DNA of 55,932 bases, taken from NCBI GenBank assembly GCA_022567305.1, contig JADFHF010000024.1, forward strand, positions 1-55,932, read 5' to 3'. The notes under the pieces are model-generated. The model worked only from the letters and a program-made list of their open reading frames with translations, was not told the DNA's origin and made no database searches. Origin of the DNA: Bacteroidota bacterium. GTDB lineage: Bacteria > Bacteroidota > Rhodothermia > Rhodothermales > UBA10348. Positions 36,462 through 44,253 of this stretch are shown piece by piece (the stretch's first letter is position 1; every line of letters begins with the position of its first letter). The translations under genes and the position numbers were made by a program.

Positions 36462-38960
36462 ATGACATCGCTTCTTGCGGTTATCCTATCTTTCGCGACA
36501 CTTAGTCCGGGATCTCTCGGCCATCCCGACGATCCGCGAATCCTTGTAGCCCACAGAGCCAGGCAGGCCATCTCCATAGACGGTGTTCTGAACGAACAAG
36601 ACTGGGCGGTGGCCCCATTTGCTACCGGCTTCCTCCAGTACGAACCCACCGAGGGTGCAGCGCCATCCCAGCGTACCGAAGTTCGCGTACTGTATAGCAA
36701 TAATTCGATCTACATTGGTGCTCATCTCTTCGATACAGAACCCGACAAAATCTGGAGAACGCTGGGGCGACGGGACGACAAGAACAAAGCCGACTGGTTC
36801 TTCGTGTCGATTGATTCGTATCTGAATCGAAAGTCAGCGTACACATTCGGCGTCAATGCTGCCGGTGTCCAGCGCGATGGCGTAACAACGCGCGAGATGA
36901 ATTCGTCCTGGGATGCCGTATGGGACTCTGCCGTTCGAGTGACGGCTGATGGCTGGATCGTCGAAATGAGAATCCCGTACTCCATGCTTCGTTTCACAGA
37001 AGCAGAAAATCAGTCCTGGGGATTGAACTTCAAGCGCCTAATTCCTCGAACGAGTGAGACGCTCGAGTGGGCGCTTGTAAAACGCTCCGAAAGGGATAGC
37101 GGCGTGGTTTCGAAGTACGGAGAACTCCACGGCCTGAATCGATTGAGGCCTCGAAAGAACATTCAGATTACCCCTTACACGGTCTCACAAATATTGACCG
37201 AAGAGGGAGACCCGGGCGAACGAGTTTCAGACGGCGATTACAATTTCGGTGCAGATCTGAAAATCGGCCTTAGTTCAAATATTACGCTCGACATGACCGT
37301 CAATCCTGACTTCGGTCAAGTAGAAGCGGATCCGGCCGAGCTTAATCTGACGGCCTTTGAAACTTTCTTCCGGGAGAAGCGACCTTTTTTCGTGGAAGGC
37401 GCTCAGACGCTGAATTTTAGCCTCGATCATGGAAGTAGCCTACTTTACTCGAGGCGCATTGGCGCGGCCGACCCGATTATCGGCGCATCTAAACTATCGG
37501 GGCGAACGGAAGGTGGCCTTCAGTTCGGAATCTTGGGCGCTGCAACGGGTTCAGATTTTAACCCAAACCGATATTTCGGCGTTACACGTGTCAAACAGGA
37601 ACTAGGCAAATACTCGTCGATTGGTGGAATCGTTACCCTATTCAATCGCGATGTTGCCTACGACGGACTTACCTCCGTTGTAGGAGGCGCCGACTGGGAC
37701 ATTCGCCTGGCAGACAACACCTACAAGATCAGTGGTCTTGCCAGTGTGACCAATCGCCAGTTCGAGGATCCTTCCTTCGAGGACACACGGGGCTTCTCCG
37801 CATATTCAGAGTTTGAGAAAGTAAAAGGTAGCTTTACGTACTCGACCAGCGTCCGCGTTGTGTCCGAAGATTTCAATCCGAATGATATCGGACGGATTAG
37901 AGACGTGGATTTTTTGAGTTTCTCGACAAAAGTAGACCTTCAGTTCAACGATGGTCAACCTTTTGGACCGTTTCGTCGAGCATCGGTTTTTACATACGTC
38001 TATCAGAGCATCAGTTATTCGGAAGGACTTGACAGGGGTCTTGGCAATTGGTTACGCGCGAAATTCTTTACCAACGGGTATCAGTCTATCGAGTTTTCTC
38101 TCAACTCTAGTTACTTGCTCGGTGGCTACGACTTGAATGAAACACGCGGTCTTGGCGCGTGGCGAGCGCCCAGAAAAGTGAAGATTGGTACAAAGTTCGA
38201 GACGGATTCGCGGCGCCAGTGGCAGGTAGAACCCGAAATCGAATACGAAGTGAAAGAGAGAGGGGGAAAACGAATCAAGCTGGGACTTGAGTCTTCGTGG
38301 AACGCGGGCTCAAGACTTCGACTTTCAGCCGAAGTCAATTTGAATCGAACGCGTGGTGATCTGGCCTGGGCAACCAATCAATCCTTCCAGAAGATCGGCA
38401 ATGAATGGATGATGGCCGAGGAGGCAGGATCTCCAAGTAACTTTTCCGAAGAAGACTATCTGTCATTCAACGGTTCAGATCAGTTGGAGTCGATTTTGGA
38501 GTCCGTCTCCCCGCATGAAGACGATGCGTATTACGTTCCTATTTTCGGGAGACGTGATACGGATAGCATGGATTTCACGCTCAGGAGCAACATTACGTTT
38601 TCGCCCAATCTCTCCTTGCAGATCTACGGTCAGTTATTTGCGGCAAAGGGTCAATATGATAACTTCACCCTCTTGCAAAACCGGGACGACCTGGCGGCCT
38701 TTGATGCCTACCCGAAACGTCATGATTTTGCGTTCAGCTCGTTTCAGACGAATACAGTGTTGCGCTGGGAATATCGACCCGGATCGACGCTTTTCCTGGT
38801 TTGGACCCACTCGAGACGTGGGTCAGCTGAATTCGACCCATTTGATCTCACAGCTAGATCTCCGTACAGAACGGGAACGCTCGATCAAATTTCAGAGGCG
38901 TTCGACGTCTTTCCACAAAACGTATTCCTGATCAAGCTGAACTACCTGTTCATGCGGTAG
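36462..38960 (+). CDS. DUF5916 outer-membrane protein with CBM9-like domain
   Basis: 832 residues, secreted (N-terminal hydrophobic segment to about residue 20). Residues ~25-215 form a CBM9-like sugar-binding-type domain (AISIDGVLNEQDWAVAP, VRVLYSNNSIYIGAHLFD, IVEMRIPYSMLRF). The rest is the DUF5916 barrel: ITLDMTVNPDFGQVEADPAELN, FETFFREKRPFFVEGAQ, then many alternating strands ending in NYLFMR. Such proteins are common in Bacteroidota-type bacteria, probably for binding or passing polymers, but the ligand is unknown. It is a single gene, convergent with rlpA, 13 bases apart. Confidence 0.9.
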   Translation: MTSLLAVILSFATLSPGSLGHPDDPRILVAHRARQAISIDGVLNEQDWAVAPFATGFLQYEPTEGAAPSQRTEVRVLYSNNSIYIGAHLFDTEPDKIWRTLGRRDDKNKADWFFVSIDSYLNRKSAYTFGVNAAGVQRDGVTTREMNSSWDAVWDSAVRVTADGWIVEMRIPYSMLRFTEAENQSWGLNFKRLIPRTSETLEWALVKRSERDSGVVSKYGELHGLNRLRPRKNIQITPYTVSQILTEEGDPGERVSDGDYNFGADLKIGLSSNITLDMTVNPDFGQVEADPAELNLTAFETFFREKRPFFVEGAQTLNFSLDHGSSLLYSRRIGAADPIIGASKLSGRTEGGLQFGILGAATGSDFNPNRYFGVTRVKQELGKYSSIGGIVTLFNRDVAYDGLTSVVGGADWDIRLADNTYKISGLASVTNRQFEDPSFEDTRGFSAYSEFEKVKGSFTYSTSVRVVSEDFNPNDIGRIRDVDFLSFSTKVDLQFNDGQPFGPFRRASVFTYVYQSISYSEGLDRGLGNWLRAKFFTNGYQSIEFSLNSSYLLGGYDLNETRGLGAWRAPRKVKIGTKFETDSRRQWQVEPEIEYEVKERGGKRIKLGLESSWNAGSRLRLSAEVNLNRTRGDLAWATNQSFQKIGNEWMMAEEAGSPSNFSEEDYLSFNGSDQLESILESVSPHEDDAYYVPIFGRRDTDSMDFTLRSNITFSPNLSLQIYGQLFAAKGQYDNFTLLQNRDDLAAFDAYPKRHDFAFSSFQTNTVLRWEYRPGSTLFLVWTHSRRGSAEFDPFDLTARSPYRTGTLDQISEAFDVFPQNVFLIKLNYLFMR

Positions 38961-38973
38961 TGGCCATTCGGCG

Positions 38974-39711
38974 TCAAGGGGATATTTCTCTCAGAAAACT
39001 ATCGTGACCGCTGGCCCTCAGCTGCTTCTGCGCCTTTCGCGCGGGCGGTTCCTGCGTAAAGCGATCGAAGTAAACTCGATAAAGAGTATCGCCCGACTCG
39101 TTGATCTCTGCCACCCATCCGTTTTCGAAGCCCGAGGCAAACGATTGAGCTGCGGGATGCGTAGAGAAAACGCCCAGCTGAAGCGTGTATTTTGAGAGAT
39201 CAGGTGCCGCCGTAGCCATTCGGACCGAACCAGCAACGACCGGCAACTCCGGTTCTTCGGCTGAATCGGGCTCGTTTCGACTCGCGAGAGTCCCCCGAAC
39301 CCGAAGAAGATTGACCGTGTTCTCAATGTCGATTTTGACTTTTGCCACGTTGACATCCAGCAAACCCAGTTTGGCCGCGGCAGCACCGGATAAATCGATA
39401 ATGTGACCCGGGCCTGACTCCATACGGTCGTTAATCCGGACGACAACAGTTCGCCCGTTATCCAATCGCGTCACTCGAACCATGGAGTCGAATGGTAACG
39501 AAGGATGGGCAGCGGTCATCGCCAGATGATCGTAACTCTCCCCGCTTGCGGTTTTATCCCCGTGCGCTCCACGATTATACCAACTCGCATACCCGTCGAC
39601 TTGGACAATCTGACTTTGCCCCGTAGGCGCGACAAGCAGTAGAAAAAGAGGGATCACCGCGAGGGCGACAAGCCTTGTTTTCACTGTCTTTGAAGTCCAT
39701 GTACCATTCAT
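38974..39711 (-). CDS. rlpA: RlpA-type septal lytic transglycosylase with SPOR domain
   Basis: Signal peptide (residues ~10-33), then a double-psi beta-barrel with ASWYNRGAHGDKTASGESYD, AHPSLPFDSMVRVTRL and VRINDRMESGPGHIIDLS, which carries the catalytic aspartate region, then a linker and a C-terminal SPOR domain (YTLQLGVFSTHPAAQSFA). RlpA cuts glycan strands lacking stem peptides, and SPOR sends it to the septum. No lipobox cysteine is seen, so it seems soluble in the periplasm. It lies 223 bases after clpS on the same strand; that gap holds nothing I recognise. Confidence 0.9.
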   Translation of the reverse strand: MNGTWTSKTVKTRLVALAVIPLFLLLVAPTGQSQIVQVDGYASWYNRGAHGDKTASGESYDHLAMTAAHPSLPFDSMVRVTRLDNGRTVVVRINDRMESGPGHIIDLSGAAAAKLGLLDVNVAKVKIDIENTVNLLRVRGTLASRNEPDSAEEPELPVVAGSVRMATAAPDLSKYTLQLGVFSTHPAAQSFASGFENGWVAEINESGDTLYRVYFDRFTQEPPARKAQKQLRASGHDSFLREISP

Positions 39712-39934
39712 TTCGTTACCCGTACTCGTTTACTTGCCATGTCGCCAGGATTCTCCTGACCTTTCGACTCGCCTCCGATGGCAGCCAAGTTCATGCCGAT
39801 GATTGAAACCCCTCATTTAGGGTGATTCGCAATGATACTCGGGCTAGAATGGCGATTATTGACCGGATGAATGACTAATATTTTCCTACAAAACGGTAAA
39901 GCTGTCCCTTTTGCGACGATTTTTAGGTAGAAAT

Positions 39935-40288
39935 TTACCCTTGAACTTCGGTCACTAAATCGATCTCCGTGAGAACACTCTGGACCTTCAGACACCGCTC
40001 GAAGTCACCATCAAACACGCATGCCTTCCCCTTGAGATGGACCTGCCACGCATACTTCTCGGCATCGGACATCGGGCATCCCGTGGCCTTCACAATCTGA
40101 AAAATGACTTCTTCAAACGTATGGATTTCGTCATTGAAGAGAATCACTAGCCACGGCTCCTTCACTCGACTTTCGGATTCATCCTCAACGAGAACGATCG
40201 TTTCCGTGGTGGTCTCCGTCGTGGTCTCTGTGGCAGCGGGTGCGGCATCCGCAAGATTAAAAAGGCTATGGACTTTTCCGGACCTCAT
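39935..40288 (-). CDS. clpS: ClpS-like adaptor
   Basis: Adaptor that hands N-degron proteins to ClpAP. After a variable Thr/Glu-rich N-terminus with an ETTTETTTET repeat (~residues 20-30), the ClpS core is clear: WLVILFNDEIHTFEEVIFQI, then KYAWQVHLKGKACVF and LTEIDLVTEV. It resembles the Bacteroidota-type ClpS group with FNDEIHTF in place of NDDYTPM. Its start overlaps the purS stop by four bases. No clpA is in the window. Confidence 0.85.
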   Translation of the reverse strand: MRSGKVHSLFNLADAAPAATETTTETTTETIVLVEDESESRVKEPWLVILFNDEIHTFEEVIFQIVKATGCPMSDAEKYAWQVHLKGKACVFDGDFERCLKVQSVLTEIDLVTEVQG

Positions 40289-40539
40289 TCCTCAATGGGT
40301 TCAATATCCACCGAGTAATCTTCCATGACTGGATTGGCCAATAACTTTTCGCAAGCCTGACGGGCAACCTCTGCTGCCGAATCTTCAGATTCAGCATCGA
40401 TGCTCAGCTCGATGTGCTTACCTATGCGAACTTCGTCGACATGATCGAATCCGAGTTGGGAAAGCGCATGATGCGCCGCCTTTCCCTGCGGATCAAGAAT
40501 GGATTGCCTGAGGGTTACGTTTATTCTGGCTTTGTACAT
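40285..40539 (-). CDS. purS: Phosphoribosylformylglycinamidine synthase subunit PurS
   Basis: 84-residue small subunit that bridges PurQ and PurL in purine synthesis. Pattern: ARINVTLRQSILDPQGKAAHHAL, VDEVRIGKHIEL, and a final NPVMEDYSVDI. Neither purQ nor purL is near, and the gene overlaps clpS instead. The start ATG at 40539 is the only sensible one. Confidence 0.92.
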   Translation of the reverse strand: MYKARINVTLRQSILDPQGKAAHHALSQLGFDHVDEVRIGKHIELSIDAESEDSAAEVARQACEKLLANPVMEDYSVDIEPIEE

Positions 40540-40625
40540 CGCCTTTAGCTATTGCAGACCGGTTTCGTGAAGTAGGGAAGGTACGCCCGGAAGCACGACG
40601 AGATTCGTGAAAAGACCGGTGACCT

Positions 40626-41474
40626 CTAGCGATCCGCGTACAGATCCGGGTCGGAGGCGAGTACGGCCCGGACAAACCGATAAATCGCGCGCCCGATCCC
40701 GATTACCAGATACGAAAAGAGAACTGCTAGAAGCCCGAGTTCTCTGAAAACCACCATTAACACCACTGCAAGGCCATACAGGATGGCCTTCAACGGATGC
40801 GCCCGCATGTACCTGGCCGATGGTTTCGGGACGGTATCAAATGCGAAATTTGTGAGCATCAACACTGACAAAATGACGACGACTGGGATTAATAGCGGAA
40901 GGCGTCCGGGTTCGACCGGCGCTAGAAACCCCACGTTTTCCGCATTCAAAATGATGGCGATAATCGCGGCCGCCATTCCGGGGATGGGGAGTCCTTCGAA
41001 GTGTTCAAACTTCACATCGGTATACGCAACATTGTACTTCGCAAGTCTTACGGCCCCACATACGGCGGGTAGCGATGCTACGATCACCCCGAAAATGCCA
41101 TAGGAGGACAGGCCAAAAACGTAGATCAAAAAAGCAGGAGCAACACCGAACGAAACGATGTCTGCCAGCGAGTCGAGTTCAACTCCGAAAAGACTGGAAC
41201 CATCTGTGATGCGGGCCATCATCCCGTCCAGGATGTCAAAGAAACCAGCCAGGATGATCAGCCATGCTGCGTACTCGAACCGACCTTCCATCGCCTGCGT
41301 CAGCGATAGAAATCCGCAGAAGAGATTCATCAACGTGAAGAACGACGGGACTGCTGCTCGTGGAATTTGCCTCCTTCCTCTAGGACCCTTGGCCTCGCGA
41401 TACGCCACGAGGCGCTGTCTGAAACGTCGTTGTTTCAGACCCGGGTGCAATCTTCTTTTCGCAGGTTTTAACAT
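40626..41474 (-). CDS. pssA: CDP-diacylglycerol-serine O-phosphatidyltransferase
   Basis: Makes phosphatidylserine in the inner membrane. The CDP-alcohol phosphotransferase motif is perfect: D83-G-x2-A-R-x8-G-x3-D101-x3-D105 (DGMMARIT, GVEL, DSLADIV). Several membrane helices follow. The N-terminus is very basic (about 40 residues), perhaps for membrane-surface contact. Stop and start leave a 39-base gap to psd, so pssA and psd form the PE synthesis pair. Confidence 0.95.
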   Translation of the reverse strand: MLKPAKRRLHPGLKQRRFRQRLVAYREAKGPRGRRQIPRAAVPSFFTLMNLFCGFLSLTQAMEGRFEYAAWLIILAGFFDILDGMMARITDGSSLFGVELDSLADIVSFGVAPAFLIYVFGLSSYGIFGVIVASLPAVCGAVRLAKYNVAYTDVKFEHFEGLPIPGMAAAIIAIILNAENVGFLAPVEPGRLPLLIPVVVILSVLMLTNFAFDTVPKPSARYMRAHPLKAILYGLAVVLMVVFRELGLLAVLFSYLVIGIGRAIYRFVRAVLASDPDLYADR

Positions 41475-41513
41475 GACCGTGCCGCAACTTCCAACAGAGG
41501 CAAAGTGCAGTTT

Positions 41514-42161
41514 CTAAAGGTATCCAAGAATAGTCTCGCCCCCTTTAACCTTGTCGCCTACAACGACCTCAAAGGTGGCCGTTTCAGGAACGATAACATC
41601 CATTCTTGATCCAAATTTAACGATTCCGAACCGATCACCCGCCCTCACACGATCACCTTTCGACACGTGGAAAACCACGCGCCTTGCGACGGCGCCGGCA
41701 ATCTGCTTAAAAAGCACCTTGGCACCACTCGGATGAACAAGCCCGATCTCAGATCGCTCATTGAGTTCACTGGCCTTTGGATGCCAGGCGACCAGATATT
41801 TGCCGGGTACATAATTGACCAGTTCAATGACGCCATCAGCAGGAATTCTATTCACGTGAACGTCTAATGGTGACAAAAAGATCGATACGCGTTTGGCTCT
41901 TGCATCGAGAAAAATCGAGTCATTGTGATCCTCGATTTCGATCACCTTCCCGTCGGCAGGCGACAAAAGCACGTTGTCATGACCGGTCGGCGGTGTTCGG
42001 GGCGGATCACGAAAGAAATACAGCGTGAAAGCGAGTACAAAAATTCCAAATATCCCGGGCAACATGCCCCAGTATCCGCCTATCAAGAAGGCAAATGCCC
42101 ACGAGATGCCACACAAGATTATTGAACCGGTTATCAGGGCGTACCCTTCCCTTGCGAACAT
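41514..42161 (-). CDS. psd: Phosphatidylserine decarboxylase, short form
   Basis: Makes phosphatidylethanolamine. I take the ATG at 42161 (FAREGYALITGSIILCG), which starts with two membrane helices; 40 earlier codons look non-coding. The self-cleavage site that makes the pyruvoyl group is GS in VKFGSRMDVIVP. Other blocks are SPADGKVIEI and FLSPLDVHVNR. 215 residues is the short type. The other psd gene form was not seen. Confidence 0.92.
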   Translation of the reverse strand: MFAREGYALITGSIILCGISWAFAFLIGGYWGMLPGIFGIFVLAFTLYFFRDPPRTPPTGHDNVLLSPADGKVIEIEDHNDSIFLDARAKRVSIFLSPLDVHVNRIPADGVIELVNYVPGKYLVAWHPKASELNERSEIGLVHPSGAKVLFKQIAGAVARRVVFHVSKGDRVRAGDRFGIVKFGSRMDVIVPETATFEVVVGDKVKGGETILGYL

Positions 42162-42289
42162 GATCTGGCGATGAGTTGAGAGGTGGGAAATGCAGGTTTG
42201 AAACTCCAAAATAGCTGTTTCGTTGCAGAGCCGCACTGCACCTTCACTCTGCCTTTCTTCTGACTGGCCTTCACTCCTCACGAGCTGAC

Positions 42290-43603
42290 TTGAGATCTGT
42301 CTCGATACATACCCTAGGATGCAAGCTCAATTTTGCCGAATCCGGCACATTGGAAAGGCAGTTTCGGGACCATCAGTATGACGTGGTTCCATTCGGTGCA
42401 CCCTCGGACGTAACGGTGATAAATACGTGTACGGTTACCGAAGAGGCCGATCGGAAATGTCGACAAGTTGTTCGACGTGCCATTCGACTTAATCCTGACA
42501 CATTCGTTGTCGTGACCGGATGCTACGCGCAGTTAGAGCCGGAAGAAATAGCTGCGATTCCAGGAGTGGATGTGGTTTTGGGCGCGAACGAAAAGCTGCA
42601 GCTGTTTCGGTACGTAGAAGCTTTTCAAAAAAGGGAGAGCACACAAATCTCAGTATCATGTATCGATGATGTCGAGACATTTGGTCCGGCGTATGCGACG
42701 GGTGATCGTACCCGTGCATTCCTGAAAATTCAGGATGGGTGCGACTATATCTGCTCTTTCTGTACGATTCCCTTCGCCCGTGGGAAAAGCAGATCGGCGA
42801 ATATCGTCGACGTGGTTCGACAGGCACACGAAATCGGCGACGCGGGGTACAAAGAAATCGTGATCAGCGGAGTCAACATCGGTCTGTTCGGGCAGGACAC
42901 AGGAGAAAGGCTCATAGATTTAATTGCCGCTCTTGATAACGTAGAGAGCATCGAACGATTTCGAATCTCTTCTATCGAGCCGAATCTCCTTACGGACGAA
43001 ATTATCGAATTCGTGACAGAATCGCAGCGATTCATGCCACATTTCCATATGCCGCTCCAAAGCGGTGACGACGAGATTCTCGGGAAAATGAAGAGGCGAT
43101 ACCGAAGTAAACGATACAAGGATCGGGTGCTGAAAATAAAAGAGGTCATGCCTCACGCCTGTATTGGAGTCGACGTGATCGTCGGGTTTCCAGGAGAAAC
43201 AGACGATCACTTCCAACGCACCCTGCACTTGTTGACCGAACTCCCGGTTTCGTATTTGCATGTCTTTACATATTCAGAACGGCCGCTCTCGTCTGCGTCC
43301 TCGGTGGAGACTGGACTTTCCGTTCCAAAATCAGAGCGCAGTCGTCGAAATAAAGTGTTACGAATGCATTCGGAGAAAAAGCGGGCGGCATTTTACAACG
43401 AACACCTGGGAACGAGCCGAACGGTCCTCTGGGAGCACTCAGAGAAAAACGGATGTCAGTTGGGATTCACAGACAACTATATACGCGTCGAGCGCGCCTC
43501 AGATGGAGTTTTCGACGAACAACTCGAAACGGTCTTCTTGGATGGTGTTTCTGCGAGTGGAAATGTCCAAATTGGTGAGCCAGAATTCGTCACACTCATC
43601 TGA
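42290..43603 (+). CDS. mtaB: tRNA t6A37 methylthiotransferase
   Basis: Radical-SAM enzyme adding a methylthio group to t6A at position 37 of tRNA. N-terminal cluster cysteines are C11, C47 and C78; the radical-SAM CxxxCxxC is C151, C155, C158 in GCDYICSFC. Motifs of the MtaB subgroup include TLGCKLNFAES and VTGCYAQLEP. A TRAM-like tail ends the protein. The start is TTG at 42290 as the nearest to the first conserved residues; no ATG is available. Confidence 0.93.
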   Translation: MRSVSIHTLGCKLNFAESGTLERQFRDHQYDVVPFGAPSDVTVINTCTVTEEADRKCRQVVRRAIRLNPDTFVVVTGCYAQLEPEEIAAIPGVDVVLGANEKLQLFRYVEAFQKRESTQISVSCIDDVETFGPAYATGDRTRAFLKIQDGCDYICSFCTIPFARGKSRSANIVDVVRQAHEIGDAGYKEIVISGVNIGLFGQDTGERLIDLIAALDNVESIERFRISSIEPNLLTDEIIEFVTESQRFMPHFHMPLQSGDDEILGKMKRRYRSKRYKDRVLKIKEVMPHACIGVDVIVGFPGETDDHFQRTLHLLTELPVSYLHVFTYSERPLSSASSVETGLSVPKSERSRRNKVLRMHSEKKRAAFYNEHLGTSRTVLWEHSEKNGCQLGFTDNYIRVERASDGVFDEQLETVFLDGVSASGNVQIGEPEFVTLI

Positions 43604-43721
43604 AACGGCGTCAGATCGCTTCATTACGACCGGCCATTTCGAATTGCATTGATGAATTTCCCTGTATTCTCGATATTTTGGGGGTTAATAAATCATCGAA
43701 AATGGGTCATGAAGGGAGAAC

Positions 43722-44201
43722 ATGATGCTGTCAAACCCAGGCTTGCGCCTGTTAACGGGCATATTCGCATTCGTATTGGTAATGACCGTTGCAGGGTGTG
43801 AGCTTTTCGGCGGAGATTCAAGGGAGCAAGACGAGCTGTCCAGTCAGCGCAGGATCTGGCAGAATTATAATAGCGGCACATATTCGTTCGTGCTAACCCG
43901 AAGCTGCTTCTGCGCCTATGCCGGCGAGTTTCAACTTTTCGTTGAGGACAACGAATTGGCCAATATCATTCCCCCGTGGGATGACTTGGAAGGCGTACCG
44001 AGAGAAGATTGGGGCATCTTCCTTACGATCGATGGTATTTTCGATCTGATTCAGGATGCGTACTCAGGGAAAGCAGCTCGGGTGACCGTGGACTATTCCG
44101 AGCATGGATATCCGGCCACAGCCGACATCGATTACATCGAAAATACGCTCGACGACGAACTCTTCCTGGGCGTCACAGACCTATTGATGGCGCTGGATTA
44201 G
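43722..44201 (+). CDS. DUF6174 lipoprotein
   Basis: 159 residues with a signal sequence and lipobox VAGC (C26), so a lipoprotein made by Lgt. After a short linker, the pattern IWQNYNSGTYSFVLTRSCFC is the family DUF6174 shape, in which two cysteines follow a YSF segment. Two ATGs in a row start the frame, after a GGGAG ribosome site. The gene converges with carB, 52 bases apart. The role is unknown. Confidence 0.85.
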   Translation: MMLSNPGLRLLTGIFAFVLVMTVAGCELFGGDSREQDELSSQRRIWQNYNSGTYSFVLTRSCFCAYAGEFQLFVEDNELANIIPPWDDLEGVPREDWGIFLTIDGIFDLIQDAYSGKAARVTVDYSEHGYPATADIDYIENTLDDELFLGVTDLLMALD

Positions 44202-44253
44202 GGATCGTCGGGAGAGATATAAGTTGCGCATTTACTCGTCTGCCTGGCCGAGA

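Noticed and set aside
44202-44253. A frameshifted MGS tail of carB
   Set aside because: Only 52 bases lie between the carB stop and the convergent gene, so no missing domain could fit.
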